Source of the DNA: Acidobacteriota bacterium
Lineage (GTDB): Bacteria; Acidobacteriota; Terriglobia; Versatilivoradales; Versatilivoraceae
Length of the DNA stretch: 37,735 nt
Direction: 5' to 3'
Assembly (NCBI GenBank): GCA_022616615.1
Contig: JAKEER010000317.1
Location: 1-37,735, forward strand
Below, piece after piece: positions 1 to 7,872 of the stretch. The first letter of the stretch is position 1. Each line of letters starts with the position of its first letter. The position numbers and the translations under genes are program-made. The notes under the pieces are model-generated. The model did not search any database. It was not told the origin of the DNA and was given only the letters and a program-made list of their open reading frames with translations.

Positions 1-881
1 CCCATAAAAATTGAATTCGCGCCTGCGATAAAACAGAGCGCTTGAGTTTCGTCCGACAGCGAAAGCCGGCCCGCGCTCAAACGCACCATCGAGGCTGGCA
101 TCAGTATGCGTGCGGTGGCAATCATTCTCGTCATTTCCAGCGGATCGATCTCTGGCTGATCCTCCAAAGGCGTTCCATCGATTCTGACCAGCAGGTTGAT
201 CGGCACGCTTTCGGGATGGGGGCGTTGCGTCGCCAGCTGTTCCAAAAGCCGGTAGCGGTCCAGACGATCTTCACCCAATCCAATGATCCCTCCGCAACAT
301 ACGGAAATTCCCGCGGTTCGGACATGGGCCAGAGTCTCCAGCCGGTCCTGATAAGTGCGAGTGGTAATAATCTCGCCGTAAAACTCGGGAGAAGTGTCCA
401 GGTTGTGATTGTAAGCGGTGAGTCCGGCGGCAGCCAGCGCCTGGGCTTGATCGCTGGTCAACATGCCAAGCGTGCAGCAGGCTTCCATTCCTAAGGCTCG
501 AACCCCACGGACCATTTCCAGCACCTGATCAAATTCCGCTCCGGCAGGCGCACAGCGCCAAGCCGCTCCCATGCAAAAGCGGGTTGCTCCTTGCTCCCGT
601 GCCTGCGCGGCCGCAGCAAGCGTCTCGGGTACTCCCAACAAAGGAACCTTCTGCAGACCCGTGGCATAATGAGCAGACTGAGGGCAATACGCGCAATCTT
701 CAGGGCAGCCTCCCGTCTTGATGCTCAAGAGAGAGCATCCTTGAACCTCGTTCGGCGCATGATGTTTCCGATGAACGCTTTGGGCGTGGAATAGCAGTTC
801 CGGGATTGGGAGCTCGTAGATCGCTTCGATCTCGGCCAGTGTCCAGTCGGTACGGATCTCTGAGTTGCCAAAAGAAATCAT
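1..881 (-). CDS. bioB: biotin synthase BioB (3' end beyond the window)
   Basis: This radical-SAM enzyme inserts sulfur into dethiobiotin in the last step of biotin synthesis, in the cytoplasm. Reading leftward from the ATG at 881 the frame stays open to the window edge, giving about 293 residues of a usual 320-345. The radical-SAM cysteines are seen in [13 protein letters not shown] (CxxxCxxC). Further family marks are RFCMGAAWR, a CCTLGML stretch, [14 protein letters not shown], and near the edge VRLSAGR followed by [10 protein letters not shown]. The arginine in VRLSAGR corresponds to the conserved [2Fe-2S] ligand of BioB. Only the last 30-50 residues are missing. No other bio gene is visible. 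The tRNA-Thr gene lies just upstream on the same strand. Identification is secure. Confidence 0.96.
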   Translation of the reverse strand, partial: MISFGNSEIRTDWTLAEIEAIYELPIPELLFHAQSVHRKHHAPNEVQGCSLLSIKTGGCPEDCAYCPQSAHYATGLQKVPLLGVPETLAAAAQAREQGATRFCMGAAWRCAPAGAEFDQVLEMVRGVRALGMEACCTLGMLTSDQAQALAAAGLTAYNHNLDTSPEFYGEIITTRTYQDRLETLAHVRTAGISVCCGGIIGLGEDRLDRYRLLEQLATQRPHPESVPINLLVRIDGTPLEDQPEIDPLEMTRMIATARILMPASMVRLSAGRLSLSDETQALCFIAGANSIFM

Positions 882-909
882 TGGAAGCTTAGGAGTGGAA
901 GTTATGCTG

Positions 910-985
910 TGGAGCCGACGATCGGACTTGAACCGATGACCTGTCGATTACGAATCGACTGCTCTACCAACTGAGCTACGTCGGC
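910..985 (-). tRNA. tRNA-Thr (anticodon CGU)
   Basis: The minus strand folds as a full 76-nt cloverleaf. The acceptor stem GCCGACG pairs with CGTCGGC. The D-arm has TAGCTCAGTTGGTAGAGCA, the anticodon stem GTCGA/TCGAC holds loop TTCGTAA (anticodon CGT), and the T-arm has GGTTCAAGTCC. The 3' CCA is encoded (910-912). Confidence 0.96.
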
Positions 986-1010
986 CCGGGAATCAGGGAG
1001 TGCAGTCTTC

Positions 1011-1041
1011 AAAAAAAAGTGCTCACCAGATTGGTGAGCAC
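1011..1041 (-). terminator. rho-independent terminator of the DtxR-family gene
   Basis: On the minus strand a perfect 10-bp stem GTGCTCACCA / TGGTGAGCAC with a 3-nt loop is followed by eight T residues (1018-1011). It lies downstream of the regulator gene ending at 1233 and before tRNA-Thr, so it separates the two transcripts. Confidence 0.9.
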
Positions 1042-1232
1042 GCTCAAAGAGAGGATCGAAAAACACGCCAATGTTTCATCGCTAAGCCGGGGTGAATATA
1101 TGAAATCGATCCCAAGCTTGTCAAGAGATTCGGCAGTCACGGCAGTCACCGCCGCCGATCCCAGTCACTGAAGCCCAGCGGGAAAGGCGCTTCGAAAGCG
1201 CCCGATTGAACGTCGCCGTTGGTTCGATCGGA

Positions 1233-2009
1233 TTAAGATTCTTTGCGCCTGCTTGACCTGGGCTGGGCGGGTCTCTTTCCTGGTACGGCCAGAGTTGCCT
1301 TTCTAGCTGCTCTCGACGAAATCCCGCATGTCCGTCCATCCTCAGCAGGACAAACAAAGATGCATTGGGCTACCTCGAACGCAACGTAGGTCGGAGTGCT
1401 GCTACCGCGAAGGCGGAGTTTCAAAGGACCTTGGAAGGGGACCTTCTCAAGGAGCGTGAGGCTCTGCGCGGGCACCAGCGACTCCTTGTTCAGATAAGTA
1501 AGCAGTTCGGGATCCGCGTTGATCACTTTCCGGATTGTGAAGCTGCCTGCGCCGGCCTCCGCCAGAGAAATGTCGTTTTCCGACTCGCGGAAGCCGCGAG
1601 CATCCGGAATCACCTCGCCGTGCGGGTCTTTGGACGGATGATTCATCAAGGCGTCAATGCGTTCGACGAAAAAATCAGACACTGCGTGCTCCAGCCGCTC
1701 TGCTTCATCATGCACCTGTTCCCACCCGTAGCCCATGATCCGATGCAGGAATAACTCAATGAGGCGATGGCGCCGGAGGATCTTCAGCGCAATGGCGCGT
1801 CCACGGGGTGTCAGCGCAGCGCCATAGTAGGGTGTGTACTCCAGTAGCCCGGCCGACTGCAGCTTCCTCAACATGTCAGTCACCGTGCCATCAGACACGT
1901 CAAGGCGGCGAGCGACGTTCGAGGTGCTGGCCTTCTCTTTCATGTCTTCGAGCTTCAGAACAGCTTTTAGGTAGTCTTCGGCAGTACTGGTCACCGCGCT
2001 CTTTCTCAT
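1233..2009 (-). CDS. DtxR/MntR-family metal-dependent transcriptional repressor, probably Mn-responsive
   Basis: This is a cytoplasmic metal-sensing repressor of about 258 residues. The start at 2009 (MRKSAVTST) is chosen because GAGGG lies 4 nt upstream; an upstream in-frame ATG (2081) lacks this. The order is an N-terminal winged helix (AEDYLKAVLKLE to LTPRGRAIA), a dimerisation and metal domain (RRHRLIELF, VHDEAERLEHAVS), and a C-terminal SH3/FeoA-like part. In DtxR the primary site uses a Cys in HDEACRWEH. Here that position is Glu (HDEAERLEH), and the N-terminal ligand position is Asp (AEDY), both as in MntR. I infer Mn(II) sensing although MntR itself lacks the SH3 part. The last ~30 residues are basic and unusual. 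It is divergent from the porin at 2187, its likely target. Confidence 0.87.
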   Translation of the reverse strand: MRKSAVTSTAEDYLKAVLKLEDMKEKASTSNVARRLDVSDGTVTDMLRKLQSAGLLEYTPYYGAALTPRGRAIALKILRRHRLIELFLHRIMGYGWEQVHDEAERLEHAVSDFFVERIDALMNHPSKDPHGEVIPDARGFRESENDISLAEAGAGSFTIRKVINADPELLTYLNKESLVPAQSLTLLEKVPFQGPLKLRLRGSSTPTYVAFEVAQCIFVCPAEDGRTCGISSRAARKATLAVPGKRPAQPRSSRRKES

Positions 2010-2109
2010 AAACCCTCGAAGCCCGCCCCGGAGTGATTCCCGTGATTCCAAGCCCTGACAAACGCCTCCCCGCGGCTTCATTCTAGCGAGTTCCCGCCAG
2101 AAATGTCTC

Positions 2110-2138
2110 TTGACAAATGTTTTGAGTTATCAAAATAT
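2110..2138 (+). promoter_or_regulatory. putative sigma70-type promoter of the porin gene
   Basis: A perfect -35 TTGACA (2110-2115) is followed after 17 nt by AAATAT (2133-2138) as a poor -10 element. A TATAAA further on (2152-2157) is an alternative. The predicted transcript leads to the porin start at 2187. The element overlaps the palindrome at 2113-2142. Confidence 0.5.
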
Positions 2139-2142
2139 TTGT
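2113..2142. promoter_or_regulatory. 30-bp palindrome, probable operator of the DtxR-family repressor
   Basis: The arms ACAAATGTTTTGA and TCAAAATATTTGT are reverse complements with one mismatch in 13, around the spacer GTTA. The site covers the region from the -35 to past the -10 of the porin promoter, the classic position for repression. It lies in the divergent spacer between the metalloregulator and the porin. DtxR-family proteins bind such AT-rich dyads. Binding by this regulator is inferred. Confidence 0.7.
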
Positions 2143-2186
2143 TTCGATATTTATAAACTATGAGATGCTTGCTGCCTGGAGGTCAT

Positions 2187-3587
2187 ATGCGCACTACCGT
2201 TGTCCGCACCTGTGGGATTTACTGGGTTGTCTTCATCACTTGCCTGTTTCAGCCAGGCTTCTTGAGAGCGGCCACCACTGAGGAGCGCCTATCGGCCCTG
2301 GAGCAAAGGTTATCCCGGTTGGAGCGCAATCTGGAGCTTCTCCTGCAAAAGGTTTCGAGCGAGGCTTCGGTTGAAAGCAAAGCCGTGGAAGAAATGAAGG
2401 ACGCAACCAAGCCGGTGACAAGCGATCTGAAAGCCCTCCAGGCAGCTGCACCCGGCGTCCCGCAGGACCGGGCTGGGCAGGCGCCGGTTCAAGATCCGAC
2501 GATAGCCACGTTAGCCTCTACGCCAGCCGTCGATGCTGCCTCTGAGATCCAGAATATGCCGTATGCCGGTTACATGGAGACTCACTTGAATCACGATGGC
2601 TTGAATCCCACGTCCTTTGATTTCCACCGATTCGTACTTCTCTTTGGGCATGGATTTGGAGACCGTATTCGCTTTTGGTCCGAGCTCGAGTTTGAGCATG
2701 CGTTTGTGGAAGGAAGAGAAGAAAGCGGAGAAATCGCGCTGGAACAGGCCTATCTCGATTTTCTGATCCATCCGAAGTTCAATTTTCGCGCGGGGATGCT
2801 GCTGTCACCGGTAGGCATCATTAACGAGCGTCACGAACCGCCGAGTTTCAATGGTGTGGAACGCCCCTTTGTGGATACCTTTATCGTTCCTTCGACCTGG
2901 TTTGGTTCCGGCGGCGGCTTCGTGGGCGATCTGGGAAAGGGCTTCGCCTACAAAGCCTACTTGATGACTTCGCTGGATGCCGCGGGCTTTTCAGCCGAAG
3001 AAGGGTTTCGCGGCGGCCGGCAGAATGGTTTCTTCGAAAACGCGCAACACATGGCGCCGGTGGGAAGGTTAGAATATCGTGGCGTTCCAGGGCTCAATCT
3101 GGGGACCAGTTTCTGGACGGGCCGAACCGGATTCAATCTCCCCGATATTAACGGTCAAGCTCGAATCTTCGAGTTCGACGGCCGCTATCGCAAAGGCCGC
3201 TTAGACTGGCGAGGTCAGTTTGCAACCAACCATCTGGACAATGCGGCTGAGATCAACCGCGCGTTGCAGCGGCAAACGGGAGTCAATCCGAATATCGCCC
3301 GTGCGATGCGCGGATTCTATGCGGAAGGCGCAGGCCACCTGTTTCCCACCAAGTTCAGACATGACTTGGTGGCATTCTATCGTTACGAGAACTTTGACAC
3401 CCAGTATCGTATGCCCGCGGGGTTCCTGCCGTTGAAGCAATTCGATCGCTCCGCACATATTGTCGGGCTCACTTATTACCCGTACCCGGATGTCGCGTTG
3501 AAGTTTGACTACAATTTCATGCGAAATGCCAGCGAGGTGGTTCGAGTACCCAACCGTTGGAATTTTGGGGTGGGTTGGTGGTTCTGA
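2187..3587 (+). CDS. outer-membrane porin with N-terminal coiled coil
   Basis: This is an exported beta-barrel protein of 466 residues. The start at 2187 is supported by GGAGGT 4 nt upstream and yields a clean signal peptide (MRTTVVRTCGIYWVVFITCLFQPGFLRAA). An earlier in-frame ATG at 2160 has no such site. After cleavage a heptad-rich segment (EERLSALEQRLSRLERNLELLLQ) is followed by a Gln/Ala/Pro linker. The rest consists of alternating short strands rich in aromatics and charges (YMETHLNHDGLNPTSFDFHRF, RIRFWSELEFEHAF) and ends in FGVGWWF, with the C-terminal Phe typical of outer-membrane barrels. It resembles phosphate-selective-porin-like proteins. The promoter palindrome and divergent metalloregulator suggest it carries metal ions across the outer membrane; that substrate is inference. 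Confidence 0.85.
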   Translation: MRTTVVRTCGIYWVVFITCLFQPGFLRAATTEERLSALEQRLSRLERNLELLLQKVSSEASVESKAVEEMKDATKPVTSDLKALQAAAPGVPQDRAGQAPVQDPTIATLASTPAVDAASEIQNMPYAGYMETHLNHDGLNPTSFDFHRFVLLFGHGFGDRIRFWSELEFEHAFVEGREESGEIALEQAYLDFLIHPKFNFRAGMLLSPVGIINERHEPPSFNGVERPFVDTFIVPSTWFGSGGGFVGDLGKGFAYKAYLMTSLDAAGFSAEEGFRGGRQNGFFENAQHMAPVGRLEYRGVPGLNLGTSFWTGRTGFNLPDINGQARIFEFDGRYRKGRLDWRGQFATNHLDNAAEINRALQRQTGVNPNIARAMRGFYAEGAGHLFPTKFRHDLVAFYRYENFDTQYRMPAGFLPLKQFDRSAHIVGLTYYPYPDVALKFDYNFMRNASEVVRVPNRWNFGVGWWF

Positions 3588-3920
3588 CCGGCTTGTTTTT
3601 GGAATCGTTCTCATGCTCGTCGTCGTACTCGGCCCTTCATTTCGAGGAAGAGAACGGGTACGACGACGAATACGAACAAATCGGGGTCAAAGGCGAAGCC
3701 ATTGCCCTAAGCAGGACGAGTCAGAATCAAAATGGACTACGGAGAACACTGGGGACAAGCTAACCGCGAATGGACGCAAATGAACGCGAATTCTGAGGAA
3801 AGTTGACTATGGGTTGAATCGTTGTCAACTGTCTGTCCATACGCGTTTCCAGACGTGTCGAAACATTCTCTGAGCAAAGACGAAATCCATTCCACTGCTG
3901 AGGGTCTTAGGAGATCAATC
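3588..3920. other. 333-bp intergenic region with CTCGTCGTCGTACTCG-type inverted repeat
   Basis: No gene is seen. At about 3608-3685 GTTCTCATGCTCGTCGTCGT is inverted against ACGACGACGAATACGAAC, a degenerate dyad. A related CTCGTCCTCG..CGAGGACG dyad occurs at 10581-10605 and 25735-25808, so this is probably a dispersed repeat relic. Confidence 0.5.
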
Positions 3921-4334
3921 ATGCTGTTTCGCTTCAAAACGAAGAGTCAGGAGCTAGCGCTGGTGCTAACCGTCTGTTGGGTGTTGGTGCCTTTCAGCTT
4001 GAGCCAGGAAGAGCAGACGTCCAAGTCCAGCGAAAAGGATGAAAAGGGACGCAAGGTGCAGAGAGTAAATGTGGTGGCTGAGCGCTTCAACTTCACGCCG
4101 TCGCAGATCAAAGTGAAGCAAGGAACGTTACTGGAGATCACACTCACCAGCGACGACACGTTTCATGGTTTCCGCGTTCCGTCGATGCAGATCAACCAAG
4201 TTATCCCGGCGCGAGGCCGGGGCAGCGTCAAGGTGGTTTTCGACGCCAAGGAAAAAGGAACCTATTCGTTTGAGTGCTCCCGGCCGTGCGGCGCCGGTCA
4301 TACCATGATGCGGGGCGTGATCGTGGTCGAGTGA
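3921..4334 (+). CDS. exported CuA-type cupredoxin (COX2-like copper domain)
   Basis: This is a periplasmic electron carrier or copper protein of 137 residues. The start at 3921 follows AGGAG by 7 nt and gives a signal sequence or anchor (ELALVLTVCWVLVPFSLS); the longer ORF from 3822 is unsupported. After a charged linker comes one cupredoxin fold (VNVVAERFNFTPSQIKVKQG onward). The ligands are His82 (TFHGF), Cys119, Cys123, His127 and Met130 in ECSRPCGAGHTMMRG. This C-x3-C-x3-H-x2-M pattern is that of the binuclear CuA centre of cytochrome oxidase subunit II and N2O reductase. It lacks the usual two COX2 transmembrane helices, and no oxidase subunit I is near. It lies 27 nt before the di-heme oxidoreductase, so the two are probably one transcript. 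Confidence 0.88.
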   Translation: MLFRFKTKSQELALVLTVCWVLVPFSLSQEEQTSKSSEKDEKGRKVQRVNVVAERFNFTPSQIKVKQGTLLEITLTSDDTFHGFRVPSMQINQVIPARGRGSVKVVFDAKEKGTYSFECSRPCGAGHTMMRGVIVVE

Positions 4335-4361
4335 TTTCTCGCCAAAAGGGGGCGAAGAGCC

Positions 4362-5570
4362 ATGTTAAGCAGAATTTGTTTCTCTTTGGTGCTGCTCGCT
4401 GTAGGACTCTCTGGGTTTCAGATCTTGCAAGTCAAGAGGGCTGTCTCACAGCAGGAACAGATTGTCACCGGCACAGAGTTCGGAGACCCGCTTCCAGCGA
4501 TCACCGCGAAAGACTTCGAATTGTTTCGCCTGGGCTTGGAGGATTTTACTGAAGTGGAGAATCCGGACGAAGGGCTGGGGCCGGTCTTCAACGGCCGCTC
4601 TTGTGCCGAGTGCCATAGTGTGCCTCGAATCGGCGGTTCCAGCACGATCACTGAAGTGCGAGGCGGCATTCGCAAAGACGACGGTTCTTTTGAAGAATAT
4701 GCTGGTGGCTCGGTGATGCAGATGTTTTCGATCCCGCCGCATGAGACTCAAATCACCATTCCACCAGAAATAAACGTGATTGCCAGACGGAAATCGCTGG
4801 CATTGTTCGGGAACGGTTTGGTCGAAGCCGTTCCCGACGCCGTGTTCATGGCTATGGAAGATCCCGACGACCATGACGCCGATGGGATCAGCGGGCGAGC
4901 CCACCGCGTTCAAGACAAGGCGTCCGACAGGACCAGGATTGGCCGGTTCGGCTGGAAGGCCCAGCAGGCCACGCTGCTGGCGTTTGGGGCTGAGGCCTAT
5001 CGGGATGAGATGGGAATCACCAACGATCTCTTTCCGGCGGAAGCCTGCCCTGGCGGCGACTGTGAGAAGATTAATTTCTTCAACCCCGTTCCTGGGTTGC
5101 AGGACGCTCGAGACCTAACCACGGGTCTCAGGGGCATCGACAACTTTGAAAACTTCATGAAACTACTCGGACCACCGCCACGTGGCCCCATCAGCGAAGA
5201 AGTTCTGGAGGGAGAGAAGCTGTTTCATTCTGCCGGCTGTGTTGCCTGCCACATTCCCTCGCTTGTTACCGGTGCTAGTCCAGTCAAAGCGCTTAACTTC
5301 AAACGCTTCTTTCCATACAGCGACTTTCTACTGCACGACGTCGGGACTGCCGATGGCATCGGCCAAGGCGACGCCAGGCCCGAAGAAATTCGAACACCTC
5401 CGCTGTGGGGTGTTCGTCTGCGCGCCCCCTTTTTGCACGATGGAAGAGCTTCGACGCTGCAAGAAGCTATTGAGCTACACGCGAGCGAAGCCCTGAAGAG
5501 TCGAGGCGCTTACGAAAAACTGTCACCTGAGGAGCAGAAAGCTGTTGTGGCGTTCTTAAGGTCGCTCTGA
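4362..5570 (+). CDS. di-heme c-type oxidoreductase (DHOR/putative peroxidase family)
   Basis: This is a periplasmic di-heme cytochrome of 402 residues, starting with a signal peptide (MLSRICFSLVLLAVGLSGF). Two haem-attachment motifs are present: CAECH (Cys81, Cys84, His85) and CVACH (Cys293, Cys296, His297). Between them are family segments such as EDPDDHDADGISGRAH and RIGRFGWKAQQATLLAF. After the second haem, RTPPLWGVRLRAPFLHDGRASTLQEAIELH closes the domain. This matches COG3488-type 'thiol oxidoreductase'/di-haem peroxidase-like proteins, whose substrates are mostly unknown. It follows the CuA cupredoxin gene closely. I infer the CuA protein exchanges electrons with it. Confidence 0.88.
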   Translation: MLSRICFSLVLLAVGLSGFQILQVKRAVSQQEQIVTGTEFGDPLPAITAKDFELFRLGLEDFTEVENPDEGLGPVFNGRSCAECHSVPRIGGSSTITEVRGGIRKDDGSFEEYAGGSVMQMFSIPPHETQITIPPEINVIARRKSLALFGNGLVEAVPDAVFMAMEDPDDHDADGISGRAHRVQDKASDRTRIGRFGWKAQQATLLAFGAEAYRDEMGITNDLFPAEACPGGDCEKINFFNPVPGLQDARDLTTGLRGIDNFENFMKLLGPPPRGPISEEVLEGEKLFHSAGCVACHIPSLVTGASPVKALNFKRFFPYSDFLLHDVGTADGIGQGDARPEEIRTPPLWGVRLRAPFLHDGRASTLQEAIELHASEALKSRGAYEKLSPEEQKAVVAFLRSL

Positions 5571-5750
5571 CTCTCAAATGCGAGAAAGACACTCTGTTCA
5601 GAGCTGAGCAAAACGGAATCAATGCCTCGGAGTGGAACGTAGCACGGCTGAGCCAATTTCGATCCCAGTATGATTTCAATCGAACAGCACAAGGCCTGGC
5701 GGGCAATAGCAGTTTCTGTCGTGAAATACAGCGCAGCTTACGCCAGCGGT

Positions 5751-5821
5751 ATCAGTAGCCCGACCGTAAGAGAGGGCATCCCGCAAGGCACAACGCCCTC
5801 CCTTACGGTCGGGCTACTGAT
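5751..5821. repeat. 71-bp palindromic repeat (REP-like)
   Basis: Arms of 27 bp (ATCAGTAGCCCGACCGTAAG... and its complement ending GGTCGGGCTACTGAT) match with one mismatch around a 17-nt loop. The element is the only structure in the 350-bp gap between the di-heme oxidoreductase and the methyltransferase. No ORF is present. It could fold in either transcript, but no T-tract follows, so it is not a simple terminator. Confidence 0.85.
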
Positions 5822-5920
5822 GGCTTTCGCGTCACGCGTGAGGAACACTCGTTCTAAACTGGCGCTGCTTCTCATAGATTCGGAGCTGGCAGTGTTGAAC
5901 ACATCTACATCGATGCAAAC

Positions 5921-6535
5921 ATGGGACTCTACGGGAAGTACTTTCTGCCTCGACTCATCGACCTCACGATGAGGAATAAGGAAGCGACAGGCCTCCGCGC
6001 CGTCTGGATACCGCAAGCCTGCGGTGACGTACTGGAAGTCGGAATCGGCTCCGGACTGAACCTGCCGTTCTATCCGCCGAAGGTTCGCCGAGTTTACGGT
6101 GTCGAGCCGTCGTCCGAACTTGAAGCCATGGCTCGCAAGAGAACGAAGCAATTATCATTTCCAGTCGAATTCCTTTCGCAGTCCGCCGAAGAGCCGTTGC
6201 GCATCGACGCCGCTAGTATCGACACAGTCGTTATGACATGGACACTCTGCTCTATCCCCGACGCTCCAAAGGCACTTGCGCAGATTCGGCGAGTTCTAAA
6301 ACCTGGCGGCTGTGTCATTTTCGTTGAGCATGGTCGGGCTCCAGAATCTGGTGTCGCGGCTTGGCAGGACCGCCTCACGCCGATCTGGAAACGTATTGGC
6401 GGAGGATGTCACCTCAATCGGAAAATCGATGACCTTATTTCGAGTGCAGGGTTTCGGGTTGTCGAGCTCGAGGCTGATTACTTGCCGGGTCCACGTCCGA
6501 TGACCTACACGTACCGGGGAATCGCAGAGCTTTGA
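5921..6535 (+). CDS. class I SAM-dependent methyltransferase
   Basis: This is a cytoplasmic methyltransferase of 204 residues with a Rossmann-type SAM fold. Motif I is VLEVGIGSGLNLPFY (about residues 37-51), followed by the acidic end of strand 2 in VYGVEPSSEL. Motif post-I/II is in IDTVVMTWTLCSIPD, and LKPGGCVIFVEHG is the typical motif III of UbiE/methyltransferase-11 proteins. The C-terminal part (RKIDDLISSAGFRVVELEADYLPGPRPMTYTYRGIA) resembles METTL7/phospholipid-methylase-like members. The substrate is not predictable. The upstream ribosome site is weak. It stands alone between two gaps. Confidence 0.87.
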   Translation: MGLYGKYFLPRLIDLTMRNKEATGLRAVWIPQACGDVLEVGIGSGLNLPFYPPKVRRVYGVEPSSELEAMARKRTKQLSFPVEFLSQSAEEPLRIDAASIDTVVMTWTLCSIPDAPKALAQIRRVLKPGGCVIFVEHGRAPESGVAAWQDRLTPIWKRIGGGCHLNRKIDDLISSAGFRVVELEADYLPGPRPMTYTYRGIAEL

Positions 6536-6753
6536 GGCGCACGATTCTTTTTTTCGCAGCTCCCCGCTCGTTCGTAACTTTCGTTGCAGGATGGCTGTCC
6601 TGCCTGATTTTGACGCAACCTTGAGCGCCCATCGTTGCTCTTGACAGAATCAGTTGGCAGCCAGATGATTCGCTATCAAACAAATCTTGTAACCCAGCGG
6701 ATCGGTTTGGCGTCTGATTGATCTAAATGACCTCATTATGAAAGGAGCGCGCT

Positions 6754-7872
6754 ATGAAGCGAATCTGCACTCTCAGTGTGTTGGCTCTCTTGGTGCTTGG
6801 CTTGTTCACGCAGGCACAGGCGGGCAAATTGACGGCCGACATGAAGCAAGGCAAGCCGGCATTTCAATCGATGGGCCCGCTAGCCTTCGGGCCAGAAGGC
6901 ATTCTCTTCGTTGCCGACACTAAAGGGGCGGCCATTGTCGCCATTGCCACCGGCGACGCCACGCCGGTTTCAGGCGCGAAATTGCTGAAGGTCGAAGGAA
7001 TCAACCAGAAGATTGCTGGCCTGCTCGGAACCAGCGCTGACCAGGTGCTGATCGAAGATATGGTAGTGAATCCGATCTCGCGCAATGCTTATCTGGCTGT
7101 TTCCCGCGGGCGGGGCCCGGATGCAGTTCCGGTGCTGGTTCGAGTGAAAGCGGACAGCCAGCCCGAAGTCGTCTCGCTGGATAAAGTGAAGTTCTCCCGG
7201 GCCGAGTTGCCCGATGCGCCGGTGGATGGCGTCGTCGGGCAGGGCAACCGGCAAAGCAACCCACGGCGTGAATCGATTACCGACATTGGATTTTTGCAAG
7301 ACCGCGTCTTGATTGCAGGCCTCTCGAACGAGGAATTTTCTTCAACGCTTCGTGCCATTCCATTTCCTTTCAAGACCGTGGCCAATGGCACCAGCGTCGA
7401 GATCTATCACGGAGCCCACGGGCGCTTTGAGACCCGTTCGCCCGTGCGGACCTTCGTTCCTTTCAGCGTTGGCAAGCAACCGCATCTTCTGGCGGCTTAC
7501 ACTTGCACACCGCTGGTGCAGTTTCCCATTGATGAATTGAAGCCCGGCGCCAAGATCATGGGGAAGACGGTTGCCGAACTGGGAAACCGCAACCGGCCCC
7601 TTGACATGATTGTTTATCAGAAGGGCGGCAAAGACTATCTCCTGCTGGCCAATAGCAGCCGGGGGATCATGAAGATCAGTACAGACCAGATTGAAAACGT
7701 CGAGAAGATAGCAGCGCCCGTTCCGGATGGCGGCAAGAAAGGACTGCCGTACGAGACGATTGAGAGCTGGACGGGAATCGATCAGTTGGATCGCCTCGAC
7801 CCGCAGTACGCCGTGGTCGTGCGGCGCGGGGAAGGTGGTTCGCTGAATCTCGAATCGTTGCCTCTGCCGTGA
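6754..7872 (+). CDS. secreted protein of unknown function, beta-propeller-like
   Basis: This 372-residue protein starts after AAAGGAG and has a clear signal peptide (MKRICTLSVLALLVLGLFTQAQA). The mature part has repeated strand-rich segments such as PLAFGPEGILFVADTKGAAIVAI, EDMVVNPISRNAYLAVSRG and QPHLLAAYTCTPLVQFPID, which suggest a seven-blade-propeller or SMP-30-like layout. I recognise no catalytic motif. The next gene begins at GTG inside its stop (GTGA overlap), so the two products are translated together and probably act together outside the cytoplasm. The function cannot be assigned. Confidence 0.8.
   Translation: MKRICTLSVLALLVLGLFTQAQAGKLTADMKQGKPAFQSMGPLAFGPEGILFVADTKGAAIVAIATGDATPVSGAKLLKVEGINQKIAGLLGTSADQVLIEDMVVNPISRNAYLAVSRGRGPDAVPVLVRVKADSQPEVVSLDKVKFSRAELPDAPVDGVVGQGNRQSNPRRESITDIGFLQDRVLIAGLSNEEFSSTLRAIPFPFKTVANGTSVEIYHGAHGRFETRSPVRTFVPFSVGKQPHLLAAYTCTPLVQFPIDELKPGAKIMGKTVAELGNRNRPLDMIVYQKGGKDYLLLANSSRGIMKISTDQIENVEKIAAPVPDGGKKGLPYETIESWTGIDQLDRLDPQYAVVVRRGEGGSLNLESLPLP

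Noticed and set aside
1365-1754. 129-codon plus-strand ORF opposite the metalloregulator
   Set aside because: It is an antisense shadow of a gene with clear domain structure.
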